In this document: positions 1-6,120 of the stretch, in pieces
Layout: every line of letters starts with the position of its first letter
Position numbering within the stretch: position 1 is the first letter of the stretch
Origin: Chloroflexota bacterium
Lineage (GTDB): Bacteria; Chloroflexota; Dehalococcoidia; JACQTR01
Assembly: GCA_016210705.1 (NCBI GenBank)
Contig: JACQTR010000134.1
Coordinates: 1 to 6,521 of the forward strand
Reading direction: 5' to 3'
DNA length: 6,521 bases
Notes under the pieces: generated by a model
Told to the model about the DNA's origin: nothing
What the model saw: the letters and a program-made list of their open reading frames with translations, nothing else
The model's database searches: none
Made by a program: the position numbers and the translations under genes

Positions 1-13
1 TAAAAGCAGGCAT

Positions 14-205
14 ATGAGCAAAAAGAATATGGCCGCTACCATGAATATAAATACGCCGTGGCATGAAGAAAACCGTATGCCTAAGAATCCATCGTTGGAG
101 GTAAGGATTAAATGGCATTTGGAGCATTCCCAAAATTGTTCCTGTAGGCCTATTCCGGAAAGATTGGCAGCGGAAATAAAAAAGAGAGCCGGATCTGGGA
201 ATTAA
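14..205 (+). CDS. Small hypothetical protein with HxxH...CxC pattern
   Basis: I do not recognise this 63-residue protein by name. It is hydrophilic, with no signal peptide or membrane segment. The part that looks conserved is residues 23-57, with WHLEH at 34-38, CSCRPIPERL at 42-51 and a basic helical tail. H35, H38, C42 and C44 form an HxxH-x3-CxC arrangement that could bind a metal such as zinc; this is inference only. The start is uncertain. ATG 14 has only a weak AGCAGG before it, ATG 77 lies just upstream of the conserved part, and no in-frame stop lies between position 1 and ATG 14, so the gene could begin left of the window. The DNA is AT-rich like the next gene and unlike miaB onward. 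A DUF3052-family gene follows after 59 bases on the same strand, and the two may be co-transcribed. Confidence 0.6.
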   Translation: MSKKNMAATMNINTPWHEENRMPKNPSLEVRIKWHLEHSQNCSCRPIPERLAAEIKKRAGSGN

Positions 206-236
206 CCTCGAAGTTAGCGCAAGAGATGCGCCGAGG
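206..236 (+). other. Bulged GC-rich stem-loop between the first two genes
   Basis: CCTCG (206-210) pairs with CGAGG (232-236), and GCGC (217-220) pairs with GCGC (228-231). The apical loop is seven bases (221-227) and the 5' strand carries a six-base bulge (211-216). The stem begins right after the TAA of the upstream gene; A205 and T237 could add one pair. There is no T-run after it (TGGGTAAAG follows), so it is not a standard intrinsic terminator. It could limit readthrough, protect the upstream mRNA's 3' end, or have no role. Confidence 0.4.
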
Positions 237-264
237 TGGGTAAAGATATATAATAAAGGTAATA

Positions 265-678
265 ATGCCTGCCAGTTATTCCAAGAAGTCCTTGGCTGAA
301 AAGCTCGGAATCAAAGAAGGTTTTGAGGTTCTGGTTTTAAACCCTCCGGGAGATTACGGTAGGTTACTAGGAGAACTGCCAAGGGGTGTTTCTGTGATCA
401 AAAGTTTAAAGGGCCAGCCATCGTCTTTTATTCATTTCTTTACTAAAAGTAAGGAAGAACTAGAAAATAGATTTCCTATACTAAAAGAAGCTCTTTCCTT
501 TAGTGGAATGCTTTGGGTTTCTTGGCCAAAGTTATCATCTAAGATAGATATCGATTTGAATGAAAACATTGTTAGAGAAATCGGCTTGAAAAATGGCCTC
601 GTGGATGTAAAAGTTTGTGCCATCGATGAAAATTGGTCTGGGCTCAAGTTTGTGCATAGATTGAAGGATAGAAAGTAG
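265..678 (+). CDS. DUF3052 family protein
   Basis: This 137-residue protein matches what I recall of the DUF3052 family: an N-terminal SKKSLAEKLGIKEG stretch, a LVLNPPGDY loop near 24-31, GMLWVSWPK at 81-89, and the C-terminal signature GLVDVKVCAIDENWSGLKFV at 111-130. The family has no established biochemical role. It alternates helix and strand like a small Rossmann-type domain, and the LNPP and WVSWPK segments are the obvious candidate functional loops. No signal peptide or membrane segment is seen, so it is probably cytoplasmic. The length is normal and the frame intact. ATG 265 is preceded by AAAGG (255-259) at a workable spacing. The gene is markedly AT-rich (32% GC over 421-600) compared with the genes from miaB on. 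Its TAG stop is in frame with miaB, 12 bases before the miaB start. Confidence 0.85.
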   Translation: MPASYSKKSLAEKLGIKEGFEVLVLNPPGDYGRLLGELPRGVSVIKSLKGQPSSFIHFFTKSKEELENRFPILKEALSFSGMLWVSWPKLSSKIDIDLNENIVREIGLKNGLVDVKVCAIDENWSGLKFVHRLKDRK

Positions 679-690
679 CGGGTTAGCTTA

Positions 691-1962
691 GTGTTGTCCT
701 ATCATATTTGGACTTTAGGCTGCCAAATGAACAAGGCCGATTCGGGCCGATTGGCGGCTCAGTTGGAGCAATGTGGTTGCCAACTGGCCCTACGTTGGGA
801 GGCTGCCGATCTTCTCATTATCAATAGTTGCAGCGTTCGTCAAAGTGCTGAAGACAGGGCGTCAGGGAGGCTGTCAGCCCTCAAAACTCTGAAGAAAGAA
901 CGGAAAGATTTGGCTATTGCCCTAGTGGGCTGTATGGTTGATTCCAACATCGAAGATTTGAAACGTCGTTTCCCCCACGTCGATTTTTTTCTTCCTCCTC
1001 AAGGCTTTGAGCCTTTAATCCGTTGGGTTCAAAATCGCAGTCTTATTTCTACCCATGAACGAGTCCCACCCCCGCCAGTTGTTTCTACCCCCAGTGCCTT
1101 CGTTCCCATCATTGAGGGTTGCGACAACTTCTGCACGTATTGCATCGTGCCTTACCGCCGAGGTAGGGAACGGAGTCGACCCCCTCAGGAGATCCTTGGT
1201 GAGGTGGAGGCTTTGGTGCAGAAAGGCGCCAAAGAGGTAGTCCTTTTGGGGCAAAACGTGGATTCATATGGCCACGACCTACCTAAAAAACCAGACCTGG
1301 CTGAACTCCTGACCCTGTTGAATTCGGTGCCGGGATTGGTGCGTATCCGTTTTCTTACCTCACATCCTAAAGATATGGGCTCGCGGCTTATTGAGACCGT
1401 GGCTAGGCTGGACAAGGTTTGCGAGCATATAAGCCTGCCTGCGCAGTCCGGCGATGATGAGATTTTGCAAGCTATGGGGCGAGGCTATATCGTGGCTCAA
1501 TATCGGCAACTCATAGCTCGTCTTCGTTCCGCCATACCTGGGGTTGCCTTGAGCACTGATGTCATTGTGGGCTTTCCTGGGGAGACCGAGGTCCAATTCG
1601 GAAGAACTCTCTCCCTTTTGGAGGATATTAGATTTGACACTGTCCATGTGGCAGCCTACTCGCCCCGGCCGGGTACTGTGGCCGCCCGAAGCCTGCACGA
1701 TGACGTGCCATCGGCCGAGAAGGAGCGCCGTCTCCACGAGGTAGAGTGCCTCCAAGAGGGCATCGCATCAGCCATCAACGCTCGCTTACTGGGACAGCGC
1801 GTTGAAGTGCTGGTGCTCGGTAAGCAACAGGGCAAGTGGTTCGGGCGTACACGCATGGATAAGCTCGTCTTCTTCCCAGACGACACAGGCCGTACAGGGC
1901 AACTAGTTCAAGTCAAGGTAGAGCGCACCAGCCCATGGGCGCTGCAAGGAGTATCATTGTGA
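691..1962 (+). CDS. miaB: tRNA-2-methylthio-N6-dimethylallyladenosine synthase (MiaB)
   Basis: MiaB is a radical-SAM methylthiotransferase that converts i6A37 to ms2i6A37 in tRNAs reading codons that begin with U. All three parts are visible in 423 residues. The N-terminal UPF0004 domain has auxiliary-cluster cysteines C11 (LGCQMNKADS), C47 (INSCSVRQSAEDR) and C81 (VGCM). The radical-SAM core has C144, C148 and C151 in EGCDNFCTYCIVP, followed by YRRGRERSR, TSHP (223-226) and VGFPGETE. A C-terminal TRAM domain spans about 362-420. The NSCSVR and GCQMN motifs favour MiaB over RimO or MtaB. The start is GTG 691. The frame is closed by the TAG at 676-678, and only GTG 691 or TTG 694 precede the required C11; the ribosome binding site is weak. 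The stop forms a GTGA overlap with the membrane protein gene, implying coupling. The partner MiaA, which makes i6A, is not in the window. Confidence 0.93.
   Translation: MLSYHIWTLGCQMNKADSGRLAAQLEQCGCQLALRWEAADLLIINSCSVRQSAEDRASGRLSALKTLKKERKDLAIALVGCMVDSNIEDLKRRFPHVDFFLPPQGFEPLIRWVQNRSLISTHERVPPPPVVSTPSAFVPIIEGCDNFCTYCIVPYRRGRERSRPPQEILGEVEALVQKGAKEVVLLGQNVDSYGHDLPKKPDLAELLTLLNSVPGLVRIRFLTSHPKDMGSRLIETVARLDKVCEHISLPAQSGDDEILQAMGRGYIVAQYRQLIARLRSAIPGVALSTDVIVGFPGETEVQFGRTLSLLEDIRFDTVHVAAYSPRPGTVAARSLHDDVPSAEKERRLHEVECLQEGIASAINARLLGQRVEVLVLGKQQGKWFGRTRMDKLVFFPDDTGRTGQLVQVKVERTSPWALQGVSL
1925..1951 (+). repeat. Copy A of a short diverged repeat (miaB 3' end)
   Basis: These 27 bases encode the TSPWALQG end of MiaB and contain the AAGGAG ribosome binding site of the next gene. 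They match 2673-2699 at 23 of 27 positions without gaps (hand alignment); the differences are at 1935, 1941, 1942 and 1945. The similarity fades on both sides. Confidence 0.5.
1946..1951 (+). promoter_or_regulatory. Ribosome binding site that sets the membrane gene start
   Basis: AAGGAG lies seven bases before GTG 1959 and inside the last codons of miaB. It supports GTG 1959, which overlaps the miaB TGA as GTGA, over the in-frame ATG 1935 upstream of it, which has no comparable site. Confidence 0.75.
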
Positions 1963-2609
1963 ATTCCACGTTTTCCTTTCTTTTTCCCATGTTTTTCATC
2001 CTGGGGCTAGCCGTTTTAGTTGCCGGAATAGCCTATGTGGTGATCAAGGTACGCAGCGGAGAGCGCATCGATCTATCCTTCCGCCTGCTGCTATCCGTGT
2101 ATCTATATCTTATGACCATAGTCAGCCTGTTGGTGCTAGCTGTCGGGCTCTCTAGTCTCGTGAATGTGGGCCTTGCCAGCGTGGTAGGACGTGACTTTAG
2201 CTACTCAGTGCCGCCCACCCTGGAGCAGGGATTCCGCAACGGCCTCGCCGAGGGGCTCAGTTTAACCATAGTAGGCGGTCTAGTTTGGGCGCTGCATATC
2301 TGGGGCCAACGTGCCCTGCGCCGCCGGGCCGATGGAGACGAGCCTCTTTTGTGGAAAGCTTATCTGGCGGTGCTTCTCGGCGTGTTCAGCATCGGTGGCA
2401 TTCTGGCCCTAAGTCTGGGCGTTTCTCAGACTGTTCGCTACGTGTTGGACAGTGGCACTGATTTCACGAGCTCTCGGCCGGTGCCGGGAAGCACCTTAGC
2501 CATTGCTATCGTCTTTGTGCCCATATGGATTTACTACTTTGCTGCCCTGTGGCGGGAGAGGCGGGATGGGGCTGTATCCGCCATCGCTGAGTCGGAGCCG
2601 ATGCCATGA
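1959..2609 (+). CDS. Multi-pass membrane protein, DUF5671-like
   Basis: This integral membrane protein of 216 residues (from GTG 1959) has five likely helices near residues 8-30, 43-72, 98-118, 134-156 and 177-197. Arginine-rich loops follow helix 3 (RALRRRADGDE, 118-128) and helix 5 (RERR, 199-202). The pattern LLLSVYLYLMTIVSLLVLAVGLSSLV, then a soluble loop, then a helix ending in LHIWGQRALRRR, resembles DUF5671 membrane domains as I remember them. This match is tentative and the function is unknown. No catalytic motif is visible. An ATG at 1935 would add eight residues but lacks a ribosome binding site, whereas GTG 1959 has AAGGAG at seven bases and a GTGA overlap with miaB. Its TGA overlaps the ATG of a possible small ORF. 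It separates miaB from nadA, and nothing in it points to NAD or tRNA metabolism. Confidence 0.8.
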   Translation: MNSTFSFLFPMFFILGLAVLVAGIAYVVIKVRSGERIDLSFRLLLSVYLYLMTIVSLLVLAVGLSSLVNVGLASVVGRDFSYSVPPTLEQGFRNGLAEGLSLTIVGGLVWALHIWGQRALRRRADGDEPLLWKAYLAVLLGVFSIGGILALSLGVSQTVRYVLDSGTDFTSSRPVPGSTLAIAIVFVPIWIYYFAALWRERRDGAVSAIAESEPMP

Positions 2610-2695
2610 CTATCACGAAGAAAATGGCAGCTACCTGTAAATGGGAGAAACTCATATCTGGTCAAGCTGGGTGCACCAGCCCGTGGGCCTTGTAA
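2606..2695 (+). CDS. Possible 29-residue small ORF between membrane gene and nadA
   Basis: An open frame nearly fills the gap before nadA. It starts at ATG 2606, overlapping the membrane gene stop as ATGA, with GGAG (2594-2597) eight bases upstream. It stops at TAA 2693-2695, which overlaps the nadA ribosome binding site. It encodes 29 residues: a basic start (MTITKKMAAT), then CKWEKLISGQ and AGCTSPWAL, with cysteines at 11 and 23. I recognise no family. The signals at both ends favour real, coupled translation that could load ribosomes for nadA. Against this, a frame of this length can occur by chance, and its last six residues (TSPWAL) copy the MiaB C-terminus at both protein and DNA level, so it may be partly a duplication scar. 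Confidence 0.35.
   Translation: MTITKKMAATCKWEKLISGQAGCTSPWAL
2666..2680 (+). other. Short hairpin upstream of nadA
   Basis: GCTGG (2666-2670) pairs with CCAGC (2676-2680) around the five-base loop GTGCA. It lies about 14 bases before the nadA ribosome binding site. No T-run follows, so it is not a terminator, and it does not cover the ribosome binding site. It could be chance or a minor modulator of nadA translation. Confidence 0.25.
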
Positions 2696-2699
2696 GGAG
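2673..2699 (+). repeat. Copy B of the short diverged repeat (before nadA)
   Basis: This copy matches the miaB 3' end (1925-1951) at 23 of 27 positions. Here the CAA codon has become TAA, ending the small ORF, and the shared AAGGAG serves nadA. In both copies the same stretch provides the ribosome binding site of the following gene. Confidence 0.5.
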
Positions 2700-2700
2700 G
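2694..2700 (+). promoter_or_regulatory. Strong ribosome binding site of nadA
   Basis: AAGGAGG, a near-perfect match to the 16S rRNA 3' end, lies eight bases before TTG 2709. This fixes the unusual TTG as the nadA start. The site overlaps the TAA of the preceding small frame. Confidence 0.85.
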
Positions 2701-2708
2701 ACAATAGA

Positions 2709-3653
2709 TTGACCACAGCTACTATTTCGGAAGAGATTTTGCAGCGAGAGCAAACTGAGCTTCAGGAGATGATTCTTCATCTCAAGAAGAAGCTTAATGC
2801 TGTCATCGTGGCCCACAACTATCAGCGCCCTGAAGTTCAGGACATCGCCGACTTCATCGGCGACTCTTTGGAGTTGGCCCGGAAGTGTACTCAGGTAGAG
2901 GCCGATGTCATTGTATTCTGCGGGGTGGATTTCATGGCTGAAAACGCCAAGATCCTTAACCCTTCTCGAATCGTTCTTCTCTCTGAAGGCCGTGCCTTCT
3001 GTCCTATGGCCCAGATGATAGACGGCGATGATCTTAGGGAGTGGAAAGAGCGATATCCTCAGGCGGCGGTGGTTTGCTATGTTAATACCCCAGCGGTTGT
3101 CAAGGCAGAAAGCGATGTTTGTTGCACATCGGCCAATGCTGTAAGGGTGGTGGAGACCCTACCTCAGGAAGAGATCCTTTTTGTTCCAGATCAACACCTG
3201 GCTCATTTTGTAGCCATTAAGACCAAGAAGCGCATCATACCCTATCCCGGTTATTGCATAACTCACCGTCGTCTTAAACCAGAGCATATCCTTTTAGCCA
3301 AACAAGCTCACCCTGAGGCTCCCGTTTTGGTGCATCCCGAGTGTGCGGCTGAGGTGGTGGAGCACGCTGACGCTGTCCTCAGCACCTCACAGATGGCTCG
3401 CTACGTGAAGGAGAGCTCGGCCACGACCTTCCTCATCGGCACGGAGATGGGTTTACTCCATCGCATGCAAAAAGAGAATCCGCACAAGCTTTTTTATCTT
3501 CTCACTCCGGGCCTAATCTGTCCCACCATGAAACGCACTACCCTGCGAACTATAGTTGATACCATGGAGAAACGACAGCACGAGATCGATATTCCCGAGG
3601 CAATAAGGGTGCGCGCCAAGGCGGCTTTGGACCGAATGCTGGCGGCGGGATAA
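2709..3653 (+). CDS. nadA: Quinolinate synthase (NadA)
   Basis: NadA condenses iminoaspartate, made by NadB, with dihydroxyacetone phosphate to give quinolinate, using an oxygen-sensitive [4Fe-4S] cluster. The 314-residue protein is of the shorter NadA type, with three pseudo-repeated domains. The three cluster ligands are C98 (FCPMAQ), C183 (PGYCITHRR) and C271 (LICPTMK). Substrate-site motifs are AHNYQRPEVQDIADFIGDS (H36, Y38), CYVNTPAVVKAESDVCCTSANA around 123-144, VPDQHLA near 159-165, HPEC (209-212) and STSQM (225-229). No key residue appears to be missing. The start is TTG 2709 behind AAGGAGG. nadB follows 10 bases downstream, so the two are almost certainly co-transcribed. No NAD-responsive riboswitch or clear NiaR or NrtR operator was seen upstream, though a promoter could lie inside the preceding genes. 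Confidence 0.96.
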   Translation: MTTATISEEILQREQTELQEMILHLKKKLNAVIVAHNYQRPEVQDIADFIGDSLELARKCTQVEADVIVFCGVDFMAENAKILNPSRIVLLSEGRAFCPMAQMIDGDDLREWKERYPQAAVVCYVNTPAVVKAESDVCCTSANAVRVVETLPQEEILFVPDQHLAHFVAIKTKKRIIPYPGYCITHRRLKPEHILLAKQAHPEAPVLVHPECAAEVVEHADAVLSTSQMARYVKESSATTFLIGTEMGLLHRMQKENPHKLFYLLTPGLICPTMKRTTLRTIVDTMEKRQHEIDIPEAIRVRAKAALDRMLAAG

Positions 3654-3663
3654 GTCCTTCTAG

Positions 3664-5217
3664 ATGCCTACTACCGAATACGATTACATCATTGTGGGCA
3701 GCGGCATCGCTGGTTTGTATACCGCGCTCCTGGCCCGAGAGGTGGGCAGCGTTCTCATAATCACCAAAGGCAGTATCGACGATTGTAACACTAAATATGC
3801 TCAAGGCGGGATCGCGGCTGCCGTAGGCCATGGTGATTCCCCCCAACTTCATTTTCAGGACACTGTAGCCGCCGGAGCTGGGCTATGTGATCCGGAGGCG
3901 GTACGGATCCTGGTGGATGAGGCCGCCGAACGCATTACCGATCTTATAAGATTTGGGGTGCGTTTTGATACCGTGGAAGGAGAGGTGGCTTTAGCCAAGG
4001 AGGCTGCCCATAGTGCCTCTCGCGTTCTCCACGCTGGAGGTGATGCTACGGGGGAGCACATCGAGCTCTCCTTGAGCCATTTGGCTCGTTTGTCTCGTAT
4101 TACCATCTTGGAGCACTGTCTGGCTACGGAGATCATAGTAGAGGATGGCATCGCTCGGGGTGTCGTAGCTTTCGATGCCCGTACCAATGCGGTAGAAAAA
4201 TTTTATGGCCGGTTCTTGGTGATGGCTACTGGAGGGGCGGGACGACTTTATAAGTTTACCACTAACTCGGATATCGCTACCGGAGATGGCGTGGCTTTAG
4301 CTTTTCACGCTGGGGCCGAGATAGCGGATATGGAATTTTTCCAGTTTCATCCTACTGCCTTGCGCCTTCCTGGCGTGCACCCTTTCCTAATCTCCGAGGC
4401 GGTGCGGGGAGAAGGCGGTATCCTTCGTAATGCCGAAGGTAAAGCCTTTATGCTGGACTATTCTCCTAACGGAGATTTAGCTCCACGGGATGTAGTGGCT
4501 CGAGCCATCCTTTTTGAGATGCAGAAGGCGGGGACTGATTGGGTTTTCTTGGATATTACCCATCTTCCCCCTAAGACTATCACCGCTCGTTTCCCCCATA
4601 TATATCGGTTTTGTTTGGATCAAGGTTTGGATATTACCACAAATCCTATACCGGTGGCTCCTGCGGCCCATTACATGATGGGTGGTGTAAAGACTAATAC
4701 TTGGGGCGAGACCAGCGTTCCGGGCCTTTTCGCTGCCGGTGAAACCGCTTGCACTGGTGTTCATGGTGCTAATAGGCTGGCCAGCAACTCCCTGTTGGAG
4801 GTGCTTGTCTTCAGCAAACGAATCATTCAACGTACTAAAAACAGTTCTGGATACAATCCGTCGGCGAGTGTTACCAGCGTCCAGGAGGTTTTTAGTCTTA
4901 GCCCTGTTAAGCCTAAAATAAGCCTTACCCTTGGCCGATACGCTGTGCAATCTCTGATGTGGGAAAAGGTGGGCATTATTCGGAGCGGGGATGGTCTTAA
5001 ATATGCTCAGAGCACTTTGAGAGATTGGGAGGCTGGTTTAGATAAAGCTTTGGATCGTTCTTCATATGAATTACGCAATCTGCTGTTGATAGCTCGTTTG
5101 GCTACGGAGGCGGCTCTGATACGGGAGGAGAGCCGGGGGGCCCATTACCGGCTCGATTTTCCCCAACCCTCCCCCCAATGGGAAAGGCATATCGTATTCA
5201 AGAAGGCCGAACTTTAA
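3664..5217 (+). CDS. nadB: L-aspartate oxidase (NadB)
   Basis: NadB is a cytoplasmic FAD enzyme that oxidises L-aspartate to iminoaspartate with oxygen or fumarate as acceptor. The 517-residue length is normal. Residues 7-18 hold the dinucleotide-binding motif DYIIVGSGIAGL. NTKYAQGGIAAA (42-53), HSASRVLHAGGDATGEH (116-132) and MATGGAGRLY (187-196) complete the FAD region. Active-site candidates are H229 (FQFHPT), R275 (APRDVVARA) and H336 (AAHYMMGG). They line up with E. coli His244, Arg290 and His351 at a constant offset of 15, by my recollection of that numbering. GETACTGVHGANRLASNSLLE (359-379) is the family signature, and ESRGAHYRLDFP (489-500) is the usual C-terminal motif. The frame is intact. 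ATG 3664 has only a weak ribosome binding site (GGCGGGA in the nadA end), suggesting coupling to nadA. nadC starts 12 bases after the stop. Confidence 0.96.
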   Translation: MPTTEYDYIIVGSGIAGLYTALLAREVGSVLIITKGSIDDCNTKYAQGGIAAAVGHGDSPQLHFQDTVAAGAGLCDPEAVRILVDEAAERITDLIRFGVRFDTVEGEVALAKEAAHSASRVLHAGGDATGEHIELSLSHLARLSRITILEHCLATEIIVEDGIARGVVAFDARTNAVEKFYGRFLVMATGGAGRLYKFTTNSDIATGDGVALAFHAGAEIADMEFFQFHPTALRLPGVHPFLISEAVRGEGGILRNAEGKAFMLDYSPNGDLAPRDVVARAILFEMQKAGTDWVFLDITHLPPKTITARFPHIYRFCLDQGLDITTNPIPVAPAAHYMMGGVKTNTWGETSVPGLFAAGETACTGVHGANRLASNSLLEVLVFSKRIIQRTKNSSGYNPSASVTSVQEVFSLSPVKPKISLTLGRYAVQSLMWEKVGIIRSGDGLKYAQSTLRDWEAGLDKALDRSSYELRNLLLIARLATEAALIREESRGAHYRLDFPQPSPQWERHIVFKKAEL

Positions 5218-5224
5218 GAGGAAG
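5218..5224 (+). promoter_or_regulatory. Ribosome binding site of nadC
   Basis: GAGGAAG directly follows the nadB TAA and lies five bases before TTG 5230. It supports the TTG as the nadC start. Confidence 0.65.
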
Positions 5225-5229
5225 AAACC

Positions 5230-6096
5230 TTGGAGAAATCTAATTGGCCCCTTTGGGCGGCGCCTCTCCGCCAGATTGTTGAGCAAGCCCTAGCGGAGGA
5301 CCTGGCGCAAGGGGACGTAACTACTGAGGCCCTTATCCCTGCTTCCTGGCTGGGTCAAGCCTCTCTTCTGGTTAAGAGGGCAGGAGTGGTGGCTGGGATT
5401 CCAGTGGCCGAGGCGGTGTTCCACAGTGTGGACTCAAGCCTTCAGTTTCAGGGGCTCATCTCTGAAGGTTCTAGGGTGGTGATAGGAGATGTAGTGGCTA
5501 CCGTTCAGGGGGGAGTGGCTAGCATCCTCAAAGGGGAGAGGGTGGCCCTCAATTTCTTGCAACGCCTGAGCGGCATCGCTACCGAAACGGCCCGCTACGT
5601 GGAGGCGGTGGCCGATCTCCCCGTCCGCATTTTGGATACCCGCAAAACCACCCCTGGCCTGCGCGCCCTAGAAAAGTACGCTGTCCGTATGGGAGGAGGC
5701 CATAACCACCGCCACCACCTGGGGGATGGCATCCTCATCAAGGATAATCACCTGGCGGCTCTACGCACCGTGGGCATGGGGATTAAAGAAGCTATTGCCC
5801 AGGCCCGCCAGAAAGCGCCTCACACCCTAAAGGTAGAGGTCGAGGTGACTACTTATGAGGAGGCTCAGGAGGCAGTGGTGGCTGGCGCTGATATTATTTT
5901 GCTGGATAACATGAATTTGGAAGAGATGCGCCTGGTGGTGGATTGGGTAAAAGGGCGATCCCTTATTGAGGCTTCCGGCGGAATAATCCTAGCGAACCTT
6001 AGGGCCGTGGCCGAGACCAGGGTGGACTTTATCTCTGTAGGCGCTCTAACCCACTCTGTTCGTGCACTTGACATAAGTTTAGAGTTAGCCGTATAA
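5230..6096 (+). CDS. nadC: Nicotinate-nucleotide pyrophosphorylase, carboxylating (NadC)
   Basis: NadC (quinolinate phosphoribosyltransferase) turns quinolinate and PRPP into nicotinate mononucleotide, CO2 and pyrophosphate, the step where the de novo route joins the rest of NAD synthesis. The 288-residue length is typical. The N-terminal alpha/beta domain includes EQALAEDLAQGDVTTEALIP (18-37) and ERVALNFLQRLSGIAT (103-118, with R112). The barrel domain shows LDTRKTTPGLR (135-145, R138 and K139), KYAVRMGGGHNHRHHLGDG (149-167), LIKDNH (169-174, K171), VEVEV (202-206), LLDNM (224-228, D226) and EASGGI (247-252). These are the expected quinolinate and phosphate contacts, and nothing essential looks altered. 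The start is TTG 5230. It is the last gene of the cluster, and no convincing terminator follows before the opposing dtd gene. Confidence 0.96.
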   Translation: MEKSNWPLWAAPLRQIVEQALAEDLAQGDVTTEALIPASWLGQASLLVKRAGVVAGIPVAEAVFHSVDSSLQFQGLISEGSRVVIGDVVATVQGGVASILKGERVALNFLQRLSGIATETARYVEAVADLPVRILDTRKTTPGLRALEKYAVRMGGGHNHRHHLGDGILIKDNHLAALRTVGMGIKEAIAQARQKAPHTLKVEVEVTTYEEAQEAVVAGADIILLDNMNLEEMRLVVDWVKGRSLIEASGGIILANLRAVAETRVDFISVGALTHSVRALDISLELAV

Positions 6097-6120
6097 ATAG
6101 CCCTATTTTTGGGAAGTACT

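Noticed and set aside
249..254. Perfect TATAAT as a -10 box for the DUF3052 gene
   Set aside because: No -35-like hexamer lies at 16-18 bases upstream, and transcription from here would start around 260, after the AAAGG ribosome binding site that the gene appears to use. The region is AT-rich, so a chance match is likely.
661..690. Promoter for miaB (TTGAAG ... TAGCTT)
   Set aside because: Both hexamers match the consensus poorly and they lie within coding sequence and the 12-base spacer. There is no basis to call a promoter here.
2610..2708. NAD riboswitch or NiaR/NrtR operator upstream of nadA
   Set aside because: Only an isolated ACCTGT half-site and a five-pair hairpin are present. There is no full palindrome and no conserved riboswitch core, and the stretch is better described as a small open frame plus ribosome binding site.
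4477..4950. 157-codon open frame on the minus strand
   Set aside because: It lies wholly inside nadB, whose conserved motifs run through the same bases. The translation resembles no family and has no ribosome binding site support. The other antisense frames over miaB, nadB and nadC were set aside for the same reason.
6095..6110. AAATAG...CTATTTTT hairpin as a terminator between nadC and dtd
   Set aside because: The stem is almost all A-T and leaves a loop of only two to four bases, so it would be very weak. It cannot be called a terminator from sequence alone.
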